Source: Streptantibioticus rubrisoli (lineage in GTDB: Bacteria > Actinomycetota > Actinomycetes > Streptomycetales > Streptomycetaceae). From it: a DNA stretch of 40,317 bases. This document shows, one piece after another, positions 30,082-39,251 of this stretch (position 1 is its first letter; the number at the start of each line of letters is the position of its first letter). Below the pieces are notes generated by a model that saw nothing but the letters and a program-made list of their open reading frames with translations, did no database searches and had not been told where the DNA came from. A program made the position numbers and the translations under genes. Where the stretch lies: assembly GCF_024436055.1 (NCBI RefSeq), contig NZ_JANFNH010000060.1:1-40317 (forward strand), read 5' to 3'.

Positions 30082-32556
30082 TCAGTGGGCGTCCTCGGTG
30101 AGTTCGGCGACGCCGGTGATGCGGTGCAGGGCGTAGGTGCGGACCTCGTCGGTGGTGTGGTCGTACGCGGTGACGAAGCCGCCCTCGACCTTGACCGGTT
30201 CGATGACGCGCTGGCTGGCGGCGCCGTCGGCGTTGACGTAGCCGATCCACAGGGGTTCACCGGTGAGGACCGCGGCCTGCACGGTGGCCAGGGTCTCCGC
30301 CGACGTGGTGCGGGGCAGGACGGAGCCGTGCGGGGCCGGTTTGCGGGGGGCGGTGGCCGCGTGGTCGCCCGCGCGGATCGCCTTGACCGCGGCCGCCAGC
30401 AGCGTCCGGTCCGGGCGCGGCGGCCCGTCCGGCACCGGGACCGGCGCGGCGCGCGGCGGGGTGCGGCGGGCGTCGGCGCGGGTGATCAGCACGTCGCCCT
30501 CGGCGGACTCCGCGGCGGGCGCGAAGCCCATCGTGCGCAACCGTTCCAGCAGGGTCACCGGTTCGCACTGCGCGGCCAGCACGGTCGGCGCCAACCGCCG
30601 CAGGCCGAGCCCCGCGGCCCGGCGGTCGGCGAGGATCTCGGAGAGCACCGCGTCGTCGTCGCAGCGCACGTACGCCGAGGCGGCGCCGACCCGCAGCCGC
30701 CCGTGTCGACGGGCCACGTCGTCGATCAGGTAGCTGAGCGGTTGCGGCACCGGGGTGCGCGAGTGCGCGGCGAGGAAGGTGTGCAACTCGGCCGCGGTGC
30801 GCCCGGCGTCCAGCGCCCGCCGCACCGACTGAGGGGTGAACCGGTACACCGTCGCCCCGCCCTTGGACTCGACGTCGGCGAGCACCCCCAGCGTTTCGGC
30901 CAGCTCGGTGCGCAGCGGGCCGGGGGCGACTGCGGTCAGGTCGGCCTGCAGCAGCACGTGGTCCAGCGGCTCGGGCAGCAGCGGGGCCAGCCGGGACGCC
31001 GCCGTGTCCGGGGCGGTGAGCAGCTCACGGCCGTGCCCGGACAGCGCGCCGCGCCCGGTCACACCCAGCAACTCGGCTTCCTGGACGGTCCATTGGACGA
31101 GCCGCTCCCGCAACTCGTCCAGCGCCGCGCCGCCGCGCAGCGGCCGCTCCCAGCGCAGCCGGGCCAGCAGGTCCTGCGGCCGGGCGGAGGCACCGTCCGG
31201 GAGGTCGGCGAGCAGCTCCAGTGTCCGGCGGCGCACCCCGGGCGCCGCCGAGCGGTCCAGGTCGGGGCCGAGCGCGGCCAGCGTGCGGCCCTTGGCGTCC
31301 CGGCCGCCGACCAGGCCCGGGGTGCGGGTCGCCGCCAGCCATGCGGAGGCCAGCCGCGCCCAGCGGTCCTCGGTGGGCAGCCGCAGCCACTCGTCGTACC
31401 CGGGCGTCGGTGCGTACGCCTCGTCCACCTCGCCGTCGGACGCCACCAGGCCAGCGGCGTACGCGGTCTCCAACCAGAACGCGGCCAGCTCCTCGCTGGT
31501 GTCCAGCGCGGCCGCGGTGCGCTTGAGGTCGCGCACGCTCATGCCGCCCGCCCGCAGCACCAGGGGGCCGCCGGTGTCCCAGCCCTTGACCAGCTCCTCC
31601 ACGGTGCGCACCGCCGTGAACGCCTCACCGGCGGCCGTGCCGTCCACCACCTCCGCGTCGTACCGCGCGCTCGGCGGCACCTCGGGCGGCAGCGGCTCGG
31701 GAGCCCGGTGCGCGCGTCCGCCGCGCAGCCGTAGCGCGGTCTCGCGGGGCAGTACCACGGTGTTCGGCCCGGCGGGCAGCAGGACACCGCGGGCCAGCAG
31801 CCACTGCACGGGGGTCTCGGCGGTGGCCGCCCGTACCGGTTGCGAGGCCTGTGCCACCTCGCCGTAGGGCGGCCCCCACTTGAGCTTGTCCAGCACCGCC
31901 CGCGCCCCCTCCGGGGCACCGGCCAGCAGCGCGGTGAGCCGCTCGCGGTCCGAGAACAGCTCCGTGAGCGCCGCGACCGCGCTCACCGGGTCGTGGGTGG
32001 CCGGCAGCCCGGCGTCGGCCACGATCTGCTGGAGGCGGCCCGGTGACATGCCCGCGGCGGCCTCCGCGACCGTCGGGCCCAGGCCGGTCGGCGAGGGGGC
32101 GGCGGGGGAGGGGGCGAGCAGGTCGCGGGCGGTGCGCACCAGCCGCAGCCGGTCGCCGCCGCCCCACACCAGCGCGTTCGTCCGCAACGTGGCCACCGCC
32201 GCGGGCAGCGCCTCGGCGATCTCCGGCGCGCCCTCGTCGCCGGTCATCAGCGCGCACAGGGTGTCGTACGGGCAGGGGTCGGCGGCGATCGCCAGCGCCT
32301 CGGCGGTCTGCAGCGCGAACCGGTCCAGGTGCTCCAGGGCGCGCACCACTGACGCCCGGGTGCCCGCCCGGGTGGCCAGTTGGGTGAGGTCGCCGGGAAC
32401 CGGGTTGACCAGGTCGGGGCGGGCCAGCAGCAGGGCCGCCACGGCGTCGTCGCCCCGGGCGCGCAGATCCTCCGCGAGGGTGCGCGGGCCAGAACCCGCG
32501 CCGGACGCCTCGACACCGCTCGCCACGCGCACCTCCCGATTCCGCTCGGTGGTCAT
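30082..32556 (-). CDS. XPB/Ssl2-like helicase-associated protein with C-terminal WYL domain
   Basis: An 824-aa actinobacterial protein. Its N-terminal and middle parts (helical, Leu/Ala/Arg rich; e.g. LAEDLRARGDDAVAALLLARPDL) match proteins annotated as helicase C-terminal or XPB/Ssl2 N-terminal-like domain proteins. There is no Walker motif, so it is not itself a helicase. The C-terminal 60 residues are WYL-like: EPLWIGYVNADGAASQRVIEPVKVEGGFVTAYDHTTDEVRTYALHRITGV. The ATG at 32556 is used; an in-frame start at 32583 is possible. Before insertion it was directly upstream of XPB, 77 nt away on the same strand, so it is likely an XPB partner in DNA repair. The element has split this pair. Confidence 0.88.
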   Translation of the reverse strand: MTTERNREVRVASGVEASGAGSGPRTLAEDLRARGDDAVAALLLARPDLVNPVPGDLTQLATRAGTRASVVRALEHLDRFALQTAEALAIAADPCPYDTLCALMTGDEGAPEIAEALPAAVATLRTNALVWGGGDRLRLVRTARDLLAPSPAAPSPTGLGPTVAEAAAGMSPGRLQQIVADAGLPATHDPVSAVAALTELFSDRERLTALLAGAPEGARAVLDKLKWGPPYGEVAQASQPVRAATAETPVQWLLARGVLLPAGPNTVVLPRETALRLRGGRAHRAPEPLPPEVPPSARYDAEVVDGTAAGEAFTAVRTVEELVKGWDTGGPLVLRAGGMSVRDLKRTAAALDTSEELAAFWLETAYAAGLVASDGEVDEAYAPTPGYDEWLRLPTEDRWARLASAWLAATRTPGLVGGRDAKGRTLAALGPDLDRSAAPGVRRRTLELLADLPDGASARPQDLLARLRWERPLRGGAALDELRERLVQWTVQEAELLGVTGRGALSGHGRELLTAPDTAASRLAPLLPEPLDHVLLQADLTAVAPGPLRTELAETLGVLADVESKGGATVYRFTPQSVRRALDAGRTAAELHTFLAAHSRTPVPQPLSYLIDDVARRHGRLRVGAASAYVRCDDDAVLSEILADRRAAGLGLRRLAPTVLAAQCEPVTLLERLRTMGFAPAAESAEGDVLITRADARRTPPRAAPVPVPDGPPRPDRTLLAAAVKAIRAGDHAATAPRKPAPHGSVLPRTTSAETLATVQAAVLTGEPLWIGYVNADGAASQRVIEPVKVEGGFVTAYDHTTDEVRTYALHRITGVAELTEDAH

Positions 32557-32755
32557 CGACCGTTTCCGGGGCCGGTCACCCAAACCCTAAGGCGGTCAGT
32601 CGTCCCACATTAGGGCCTGTTCCTCTGAGCTTGCTTGGTACCGACGACAGGGGCGGGTGGCGCTCGACTTATCCACAGTGCGCCCTGCGGCCCGCACCGA
32701 CTCGGCGGTACGGTCAACGGGCCGGACAGTACAGCGGGTTGGGCGGTGAACTTCG

Positions 32756-33664
32756 ATGGGCATCGAGAGCGACAAGCTCGTCTTCGACTATCTGAGCCGG
32801 GTCGGCGATCTTGCTCAGACCGCCATGGGCTCGGCGGACCGGATGAGACTCGTCGCCCGGCTGCGGGGCGACATCGAGCGCCAGCGCGGCGGCAGCGACA
32901 GTGAGGCCGTGGTGCGGCGGATCCTGGGCAAGCTGGGCACTCCGGACGAGGTGGTGCAGGCGGCCGCCCGGCAGAGCCCGGGCTCGGTGCGCACGCAGGA
33001 GCCGGTCGTCGCGGCGCCCGCCCCGAGCCGCAGCGAGACGGTCAGTCTGGACAAGTCCCCCGCGGCGGACTCGGCGGCCGACGAGTGGTGGCGGATGCCG
33101 CCCGATGCGCAGCGCGCGGAAGGCGGCGGGATACGCGGGCCGAGCACCAACGAGGTGCTGGCGGGGTGGTCCGGTGGACTGTTGCCGCCGGAGCCGGACG
33201 ACGAGCCCGCGGCACCGGCCGAGGAGGTCGAGCCCGACACCGCCGAGGCCGCTGCTCCACGCCGCCGGTTCCGGTTCCGGCTGCGCCGGGCGGCGGCGTC
33301 CGGCGCGGGGGACGCGGCCGCGCGGCGGCGGCTGCCGGTCGGGCCCCTGGAACTGCTGGCGGCGCTGGCGCTGGTGGCCGGGGTGGTGCTGGGCAACTGG
33401 CTTGCGCTGGGCGCCGGTTGGCTGCTGGCGTACTCCACGCACGGCATCGCGCGCCGGGAGGCGAAGTTCGCCGCGCTGGGCGTGCCGGGGCTGGTCGTGC
33501 TGGGGGAGTTCGGCTGGCTGTGGGGGCGCACGGACGGGCGCTGGGGCGCGCCGCTTTCCGCCGACCGACTCGGTCAGGCGATCACCGCTGACTTTCCGGT
33601 GACGGTGAAGGTGGCCGCGCTGGGCACGGCGGCGTTTCTGCTGTGGCGCAGCGCGCGGCGTTGA
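32756..33664 (+). CDS. Membrane protein of unknown function with acidic central region
   Basis: A 302-aa protein. The N-terminal 75 residues are helical (ESDKLVFDYLSRVGDLAQTAM, RLVARLRGDIERQR, VVRRILGKLGTPDEVVQAAAR), a layout seen in HAAS/DUF1700-type regulators of membrane proteins. A disordered Pro/Glu/Ala-rich linker (about 80-170) follows, then an Arg-rich patch and about four hydrophobic segments (LLAALALVAGVVLGNWLALGAG onward). The ATG at 32756 has a weak ribosome-binding site. It is divergent from the WYL gene and stands alone. Function unknown. Confidence 0.78.
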   Translation: MGIESDKLVFDYLSRVGDLAQTAMGSADRMRLVARLRGDIERQRGGSDSEAVVRRILGKLGTPDEVVQAAARQSPGSVRTQEPVVAAPAPSRSETVSLDKSPAADSAADEWWRMPPDAQRAEGGGIRGPSTNEVLAGWSGGLLPPEPDDEPAAPAEEVEPDTAEAAAPRRRFRFRLRRAAASGAGDAAARRRLPVGPLELLAALALVAGVVLGNWLALGAGWLLAYSTHGIARREAKFAALGVPGLVVLGEFGWLWGRTDGRWGAPLSADRLGQAITADFPVTVKVAALGTAAFLLWRSARR

Positions 33665-33815
33665 GTGGTTGCGGCTCCGGCGGCCTTAAGGCCGCTCAGC
33701 GATGCCGCGGCACCCGCCGAGGTTGGGTGCTCGCCGTCGCGGCGGGGAGTGGTTACCGGAGAGTTCTCGTCGCGGCCACCCCCGGGCAGCGGGAGTGGCC
33801 GCCGCGCCCGACACA

Positions 33816-34481
33816 ATGGCTGCCATGGCCTTGAACGCGATAACGGTCGGATTCGACCTCGACATGACCCTGATCGACTCCCGGCCGGGCATCAAGGCCG
33901 CCTACGACCAGCTCTCCCGTGAGACGGGCCGGTACATCGACTCGCGGTTGGCGGTCACCCGGCTCGGTCCGCCGCTTGACGTGGAGTTGGCGTACTGGTT
34001 CCCCGCCGACGAGATCCCCGACGCCACCGAGCGGTACCGGGCGCTCTACGTCGAGCACGCCATCGCGCCCACCCCGGCCATGCCCGGCGCCCGTGCCGCC
34101 ATCGAGGCGGTACGTCGGGTCGGCGGCCGGGCCATCGTCGTCACGGCCAAGCACCAGCCCAACGCCGAACTGCACCTGAAGCACCTGGGCATCGAGCCCG
34201 ACGCGCTGATCGGCTGGCTGTGGGCGGAAGCCAAGGCCGAGGCGCTGCGAGAGCACGGCGCGTCGGTCTACGTGGGCGATCACACCGGAGATGTGCGCGG
34301 CGCCCGTACGGCGGGCGCGCTGTCCGTCGCGGTGCCCACCGGCCCGTGCGACGCCGACGAGCTGCGCGCCGCGGGCGCCGATGTGCTGCTGGGCGATCTG
34401 ACGGAGTTCCCCGCCTGGTTCCACGGCTACGCGGCGCGGGCCGCCGGACAGGTGGCGGGAGCGGGCGGATCCGACGACTAG
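33816..34481 (+). CDS. HAD-superfamily hydrolase (phosphatase-like)
   Basis: A 221-aa protein of the haloacid dehalogenase fold. Motif I is GFDLDMTLIDS (nucleophile and acid Asp), motif II is IVVTAKH with a Thr, motif III is the KAEALREHG lysine and motif IV is VYVGDHTGDVRGAR. The cap region holds the LGPPLDVELAYWFP stretch. It resembles the phosphoglycolate phosphatase-like subgroup; the substrate is unknown. ATGs at 33816 and 33825 are both possible and neither has a strong ribosome-binding site. It stands alone between two genes of unknown function. Confidence 0.85.
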   Translation: MAAMALNAITVGFDLDMTLIDSRPGIKAAYDQLSRETGRYIDSRLAVTRLGPPLDVELAYWFPADEIPDATERYRALYVEHAIAPTPAMPGARAAIEAVRRVGGRAIVVTAKHQPNAELHLKHLGIEPDALIGWLWAEAKAEALREHGASVYVGDHTGDVRGARTAGALSVAVPTGPCDADELRAAGADVLLGDLTEFPAWFHGYAARAAGQVAGAGGSDD

Positions 34482-34522
34482 CCGGCCGAAGCCTCGCGAC
34501 AAGCGCTGTGCGCCGGAGGCCC

Positions 34523-34771
34523 TCAGCTGAGGGTGGTGGGCGACGGGCGGGTCTGACGCCGCTGCGCCAGCGCCGAACGCAGTAGCCCGGCCAGCGCCAG
34601 CAGGAAGCCGACGCCCATCAGCATGCACACCAGATAGGCGGCAGTCGGCAGCGGATGCGAGCCGGTGAACAGCGGCGCGATGGTGGCGAGTGTCGCGACC
34701 GCGCCAATGATGAACACGATCGCGCCGATCCGCACCAGCAGATCACCAGGCATACGGGTTTCACTAGTCAC
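34523..34771 (-). CDS. Small two-helix membrane protein
   Basis: An 82-aa protein from the GTG at 34771; the frame is open to 34834, but the shorter start fits the hydrophobic layout. Two membrane segments are clear: LLVRIGAIVFIIGAVATLATIAPLF and AAYLVCMLMGVGFLLALAGLL, with a basic C-terminal tail (RSALAQRRQTRPSP), which would place both ends in the cytoplasm. It converges with the HAD gene and is divergent from the cold-shock-domain gene. No family is recognised. Confidence 0.7.
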   Translation of the reverse strand: MTSETRMPGDLLVRIGAIVFIIGAVATLATIAPLFTGSHPLPTAAYLVCMLMGVGFLLALAGLLRSALAQRRQTRPSPTTLS

Positions 34772-34978
34772 CTCACCAGGGTAGGTCGCGCTAGAGGCGC
34801 CGCGGGATCGGGGCCTGGGCGTCTTGTCACCCACCCGCGGACCATTAGCCTGGTGACAGGCGGGTCTTCAGGGGACCCGCTGCACTGCTATCCGGGCTAC
34901 CCGGAGTCGGCGACGGCTCCTTTCCGGGCGGCGGTGTTCGAAACGGATTTTCTCCATCAGACGAGGACGAGGTCGGAC

Positions 34979-35362
34979 GTGCCAACCGGCAAGGTCAAGT
35001 GGTTCAACAGCGAGAAGGGCTTCGGCTTTCTCTCCCGCGACGACGGCGGCGACGTCTTCGTGCACTCGTCCGTCCTCCCCGCCGGGGTGGACTCGCTCAA
35101 GCCCGGCCAGCGGGTGGAGTTCGGGGTCGTCGCCGGCCAGCGCGGCGACCAGGCGCTGTCGGTGACGGTGCTGGACCCGGCGCCCTCGGTGGCCGCCGCC
35201 CAACGCCGCAAGCCGGACGAACTGCTGCCGATCGTGCAGGACGTCACCACCCTGCTGGAGGAAGTGGCCCGCTCGCTGCAGCGCGGTCGCTACCCGGAGA
35301 AGAGCCACGGCCGCAAGATCGCGGGCGTACTGCGCGCGGTCGCCGACCAACTGGACGTCTGA
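34979..35362 (+). CDS. Cold shock domain protein with C-terminal extension
   Basis: A 127-aa protein. The first 66 residues are a complete cold-shock domain (GKVKWFNSEKGFGFLSRDDGGDVFVHSSVLPAG; RNP1 KGFGFL, RNP2 VFVHS). A 60-residue tail of the form found in longer actinobacterial CSD proteins follows: RRKPDELLPIVQDVTTLLEEVARSLQRGRYPEKSHGRKIAGVLRAVADQLDV, predicted helical and perhaps used for protein contacts. The GTG at 34979 has GAGG about 10 nt upstream. It probably binds single-stranded nucleic acid. A strong terminator follows at 35381. Confidence 0.9.
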   Translation: MPTGKVKWFNSEKGFGFLSRDDGGDVFVHSSVLPAGVDSLKPGQRVEFGVVAGQRGDQALSVTVLDPAPSVAAAQRRKPDELLPIVQDVTTLLEEVARSLQRGRYPEKSHGRKIAGVLRAVADQLDV

Positions 35363-35380
35363 GCGACCCGGCGTCGAAAC

Positions 35381-35406
35381 GGCCGCCCGCCAACCGGCGG
35401 GCGGCC
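35381..35406. terminator. Bidirectional terminator between the CSD gene and mqnD
   Basis: A perfect 11-bp stem, GGCCGCCCGCC (35381-35391) with GGCGGGCGGCC (35396-35406), loop AACC. It lies between convergent genes ending at 35362 and 35414. Confidence 0.8.
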
Positions 35407-35413
35407 CACAGCG

Positions 35414-36268
35414 CTATGCCGGGAAGTCCAGCGCGTCAGTCCCGAGCGGCGGCACCAGCCCCCCGGCCGCCGCACGTGTGAGCAACCCGCGCACCGCCGC
35501 GTAACCGTCCTCGCCGAGGTCCTCGGTGAAGTCGTTCACGTACAGCCCGATGTGCTGCCGGGCGACCGACTCGTCCATCTCCTGCGCGTGCGCGAGCACG
35601 TAGCCTCGGGAGGCCGACGGATCGTCCCAGGCCATCCGTACCGAGGCGCGCGCGGCCCCGGCGATGCGGCGCAGCGTCGGTGCGCCCAGTGACCGCCTGG
35701 CGATGATCGCGCCGAGCGGGATCGGCAGCCCGGTGGTCTCCTCCCAGTGCTCGCCCATGTCGGCCAGGCAGCTCAGCCCGTAGCCCTGGTAGGTGAAGCG
35801 GGCCTCGTGGATCACCAGACCGGCGTCCACCCGGCCGTCCCGCACCGCGGGCATGATCTCGTGGAACGGCAGCACCTCGATCCGGCCGACGCCGCCCGGC
35901 ACCTCGCTGGCCGTCCACAGCCGGAACAGCAGGTACGCGGTGGACCGTTCGCTGGGCACGGCCACCGTCTTCCCGGCCAGGTCCGCGGCCGAGCCCGGCT
36001 GGCGGGTCAGCACCAGCGGCCCGCAGCCGCGGCCGAGCGCACCGCCGCACGGCACCAGCGCGTACTCGTCGAGCACCCACGGCAGTACGGCGTAGGAGAC
36101 CTTGAGCACGTCCAACTCGCCGCGCTCCGCCATCCCGTTGGTGATGTCGATGTCGGCGAACGTGACGTCGAGCGGCGGCGCGTCGGGCAGCAGACCGTGC
36201 GCCCAGGCGTGGAAGACGAAGGTGTCGTTGGGGCAGGGCGAGTAGGCGATCTTCAGCGGTTCAGCCAT
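35414..36268 (-). CDS. mqnD: 1,4-dihydroxy-6-naphthoate synthase (MqnD)
   Basis: A 284-aa enzyme of the periplasmic-binding-protein fold that converts cyclic dehypoxanthine futalosine to 1,4-dihydroxy-6-naphthoate in the futalosine route to menaquinone. The family start is KIAYSPCPNDTFVFHAWAHG; VTFADIDITN, LDVLKVSYAVLP, GCGPLVLTR, VIHEARFTYQ and LPIPLGAIIARR follow. The catalytic His in VIHEARF is present. The ATG at 36268 overlaps the end of mqnB by 8 nt, so translation is coupled. Streptomyces make menaquinone only by this route, which fits the host. Confidence 0.94.
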   Translation of the reverse strand: MAEPLKIAYSPCPNDTFVFHAWAHGLLPDAPPLDVTFADIDITNGMAERGELDVLKVSYAVLPWVLDEYALVPCGGALGRGCGPLVLTRQPGSAADLAGKTVAVPSERSTAYLLFRLWTASEVPGGVGRIEVLPFHEIMPAVRDGRVDAGLVIHEARFTYQGYGLSCLADMGEHWEETTGLPIPLGAIIARRSLGAPTLRRIAGAARASVRMAWDDPSASRGYVLAHAQEMDESVARQHIGLYVNDFTEDLGEDGYAAVRGLLTRAAAGGLVPPLGTDALDFPA

Positions 36269-37031
36269 CGCTGGCGGCCTCCGATTCCAGTACGGGTACG
36301 AGTGCGCGGAAGGCCTCGGTCAGCGCGGCCAGCGCGTCACCGATCCGCCAGGCGGCGCGGTCCCGTGGACCCACCGTGTTCGACACCGTACGGATCTCCA
36401 GCACCGGCACCTGGTGCCCGGCCGCCGCCTCCGCCACGCCGAACCCCTCCATCGCCTCGGCCAGCGCGGTGGGGTGACGGTCCGCCAGCTGCGCCGCGCT
36501 CCCGGCGGTTCCGGTGACGGTGGAGACGGTCAGCACGGTGCCGTACCCGGCGCCGAGCGCGTCGGCCACGGTGCGGGAGAGCCGGGCGGGCGGCAGATGG
36601 CGGGCGGTGCCGAAGCCCAACTCGGTGACGGGGACGAACCCTTCGGCGGTCTGGGCGCCGAGGTCGGCGGCGACGATCGCGTCCGCGACCACGGTCGACC
36701 CGACGGGCGCCGCGGGCTGGAACCCGCCGCCGATGCCCGCCGAGACCACCAGGTCGTACGGCTCCCCGGCGAGCTCCGCCGCGGTCAGCGCGGTCGCGGT
36801 CCCGGCGGCGGCGGCCGCCTGGCCCACCCCGGCGTCCAGCAGATCCACCCGGCCGGCGCCGTGCGCGCCGAACCGGGCCATGGCCAGTCGCAGCAACGAG
36901 TAGCCGCCGGGCAGCGGACGTTGCAGCCCGACGTTGGCGTCACCCGTGGGCCGCGCCTGGTTCGCGGCGTGCAGCCCGCGGGCGGCGGCGTCGCGCTCCG
37001 CCGGCACCGCGGTCACCACGAGCAGCCGCAC
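36261..37031 (-). CDS. mqnB: Futalosine hydrolase (MqnB)
   Basis: A 256-aa nucleosidase of the PNP/MTAN fold that removes hypoxanthine from futalosine to give dehypoxanthine futalosine. Landmarks are LLVVTAVPAERDA at the start, GVGQAAAAAGTATAL, DLVVSAGIGGGFQP, VADAIVAADLGAQ, and the MEGFGVAEAA and VLEIRTVSNTVGPRDRAAW stretches that hold the purine and catalytic residues. The GTG at 37031 is 4 nt after the stop of the DUF2771 gene, and the gene overlaps mqnD by 8 nt. The two mqn genes catalyse neighbouring steps of the pathway; mqnA and mqnC are not in this window. Confidence 0.93.
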   Translation of the reverse strand: MRLLVVTAVPAERDAAARGLHAANQARPTGDANVGLQRPLPGGYSLLRLAMARFGAHGAGRVDLLDAGVGQAAAAAGTATALTAAELAGEPYDLVVSAGIGGGFQPAAPVGSTVVADAIVAADLGAQTAEGFVPVTELGFGTARHLPPARLSRTVADALGAGYGTVLTVSTVTGTAGSAAQLADRHPTALAEAMEGFGVAEAAAGHQVPVLEIRTVSNTVGPRDRAAWRIGDALAALTEAFRALVPVLESEAASDG

Positions 37032-37035
37032 GGCG

Positions 37036-37497
37036 TCAGTCCGCCAGCTCCAGCTTGACGTTCCACACCCCGGCGGCGCCGCCCTTGCCGGAGACCTGCA
37101 CGATGCTCAGGTTCGCGGTCTTGGAGCTCTGGCCGGTCTGCTGGTCGACGAACAGGGTGCTGGGGTTGGCGAAGGTGTAGTACGTCTGGTTCTTCAGGAT
37201 GTCGCTCTTTTGGCCCGTGGCGGTCAGCACGACCCAGCCCTTGTCGGCGATGGCCGGGTCCACCCCGATATGCACCTTGTCCGAGGCGTGCACCGTGATG
37301 GTCTGCTCGGGCGCCTTGTTCAGGCAGGAGGACAGGTCGCTCAGCGCCTTACCGCCGTTGTAGCAGGACGCTTCCGTGTGCGCGGAGGTCGAGCCGACGG
37401 TGACGGTCGCCAGCGGGGTCGGCTTAGTGCAGGCGGAAAGGGCGAACAACCCAAGGGCAACCGCCCCCACGGCGGCGGCACTGCGGCGAATGGTCAT
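37036..37497 (-). CDS. DUF2771 lipoprotein
   Basis: A 153-aa exported lipoprotein. The signal peptide is MTIRRSAAAVGAVALGLFAL and the lipobox LSAC puts the lipidated Cys at residue 23. The mature part is beta-rich and includes SCYNGGKALSDLSSCLNKA, with two further cysteines that may pair outside the cell. I recognise the layout as DUF2771, a family frequent in Streptomyces and of unknown function. It lies between the MFS gene (27 nt upstream) and mqnB (4 nt downstream), so it is in the menaquinone operon by position; any role in quinone biology is speculative. Confidence 0.88.
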   Translation of the reverse strand: MTIRRSAAAVGAVALGLFALSACTKPTPLATVTVGSTSAHTEASCYNGGKALSDLSSCLNKAPEQTITVHASDKVHIGVDPAIADKGWVVLTATGQKSDILKNQTYYTFANPSTLFVDQQTGQSSKTANLSIVQVSGKGGAAGVWNVKLELAD

Positions 37498-37524
37498 GAC
37501 GCTGAGGCTACCGGGCGCCCTGGT

Positions 37525-38895
37525 TCACGCCGCGCGGGGGTGCGGCGTGCCGCGTCTGGCCGCCGCCAGCAGGCCGCGTACCGTCGCCGCCGCGGCCACC
37601 GCGACCAGCCCGGCGCCCACCGCCAGACCCAGCACCCCGTTCAGCGGCAGCACGATCCCGAGCCCGCCGCCGAGTACCCACGCCAACTGAAGCACCGTCT
37701 CGGAACGGGCGAACGCCGAGGTGCGCACCTCCTCCGGGACGTCCCGCTGGATCAGCGCGTCCAGCGACAACTTGCCGAGCGCCTGGGTCAGTCCGGTGGT
37801 CGCCGCCGCGAGGGTCACCGCCACCGCTCCGTAGCCGATCGCGGCGAACACCAGCATGCCGAGAGCCACCAACAGCACCGTCGTGATGATCACCTCCGGC
37901 GCCCGGGTGCGCAGCCACGCGCCGAGCACATTTCCCAGGGCGTTGCCACCGCCCGCCGCCACCGCCACCACACCCAGCGCGAGCGCCGGGCTCAGCCCGC
38001 CGGGCGGATGCTCGCGCAGCACGAACGCCAGGAAGAACGTGAGCAGCCCGGACAGCCCGCGCAGCGCGCAGTTCGCCCGCAGCGCGTACAGCACCGACGC
38101 GCCCACGGTACGCAGCCCCGGGCGCGGCACCGGCTTTCCGGACGCGAGCTCCTCACGGTGCAGCGAGGCCCTGTGCTCGCCCTTGGCCGAGTCCACGTGC
38201 GACGGCAGCGAAAAGCACCAGAACGCACCGGCCGAGAAGATCACCAGCGCCCCGTACAGCGGCCAGGCCGGACCGATCAGATGCAGCAGCGCGCCGAACG
38301 GCGCGGCGAGCGCGGTCGCCAGCAGCCCGGAGAGCGTCATCCGGGAGTTCGCCTTGACCAACGAGATCCGCGGCGGCAGCAGCCGCGGTACGACGGCGCT
38401 GCGCACCACACCGTTCGCCTTGGACGCCACCAGCACGCCGAGCGCCGCCGGATACAGCCCGAGCCCCGCGCTCGACACCACCGAGGCCATCGCCCACGCC
38501 AGCACCGCGCGGGCCAGCATCGAACCGGCCATCGCCGCGCGGCGGCCGTGCGGGATGGAGTCCAGCAGCGGCCCGATCACCGGGGCGAGCAGGGTGAACG
38601 GCGCCATGGTGACCAGCAGGTACAGCGCCACCCGGCCGCGCGCCTGGCCGGTCGGCGCGGAGAAGAACACGGTGCTGGCGAGCGCAATCGTGATCATCAT
38701 GTCGCCCGCGGAGCTGACCGCCTGCAACTCCAGCAGCTTCGCCAGCCCGGTCTCGCCCGCACCCTGTGCGTGCGTCACCTTCCGCACCGCCGACCGCGCA
38801 CCGCGCCCCACCCGCACCACCGCGGACGCGACGGCCCGGCCGAGCCGACGCATCGTCCCGGCCGTGCTGCGGCGTAGGGCACCCACGAACTGCAT
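37525..38895 (-). CDS. MFS-type membrane transporter, first gene of the DUF2771-mqnB-mqnD operon
   Basis: A 456-aa membrane protein. A basic N-terminal region of about 55 residues precedes roughly ten to twelve hydrophobic segments. GLAKLLELQAVSSAGDMMITIALASTVFF and RVALYLLVTMAPFTLLAPVIGPLLDSIPHGRRAAM (with the GPLLD-H-GRR form of motif A) mark a major facilitator of the large actinobacterial group with unknown substrates. SKANGVVRSAVVPRLLP is also typical of it. The ATG at 38895 follows GGCAGG. All four genes run leftward with gaps of 27 nt or less. Substrate unknown. Confidence 0.85.
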   Translation of the reverse strand: MQFVGALRRSTAGTMRRLGRAVASAVVRVGRGARSAVRKVTHAQGAGETGLAKLLELQAVSSAGDMMITIALASTVFFSAPTGQARGRVALYLLVTMAPFTLLAPVIGPLLDSIPHGRRAAMAGSMLARAVLAWAMASVVSSAGLGLYPAALGVLVASKANGVVRSAVVPRLLPPRISLVKANSRMTLSGLLATALAAPFGALLHLIGPAWPLYGALVIFSAGAFWCFSLPSHVDSAKGEHRASLHREELASGKPVPRPGLRTVGASVLYALRANCALRGLSGLLTFFLAFVLREHPPGGLSPALALGVVAVAAGGGNALGNVLGAWLRTRAPEVIITTVLLVALGMLVFAAIGYGAVAVTLAAATTGLTQALGKLSLDALIQRDVPEEVRTSAFARSETVLQLAWVLGGGLGIVLPLNGVLGLAVGAGLVAVAAAATVRGLLAAARRGTPHPRAA

Positions 38896-39251
38896 CCTGC
38901 CCCCAATACCGGCCCCGCATTGGCGGTTCTGGCCACCGTCCACCGGATGTCCCCGCTGACGGCGGTACGGCGGGTCGCGCACGGCGGGCGGCGACGCGCC
39001 GCCGGGCGCCGTGCCGAGCGGGTCGGACGCACCCCTGACTTCCCGCCGGGAGCGCGGACGGGTAGCGTGCCCCACGCGCCGTCACCGGCACTTCCTCGCC
39101 GCGCGCTGCCGACCGATCCCGCAGAATGGGAACCAAGTCGGTGCGCCCGAGGACGGATGGGCGGACGTCGACGCGGTCCCCAGGTCCGCTCCGTCCCGCT
39201 CGCCCTTCGGTCGGCGCACCCGTGAGACGGCGTAGGAGAGAATCGATTCTT
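38896..39251. other. 356-nt divergent intergenic region
   Basis: It lies between the leftward MFS operon and the rightward DUF3027 gene and should hold both promoters. I see no convincing coding sequence and no clear -35/-10 pair. A perfect 12-bp palindrome AGAATCGATTCT (39239-39250) sits between the ribosome-binding site GGAG (39235-39238) and the GTG at 39252. Confidence 0.5.

Noticed and set aside
36934..38877. 647-codon rightward open frame over the MFS gene
   Set aside because: Arg/Gln/His-rich low-complexity translation, antisense to a clear transporter.
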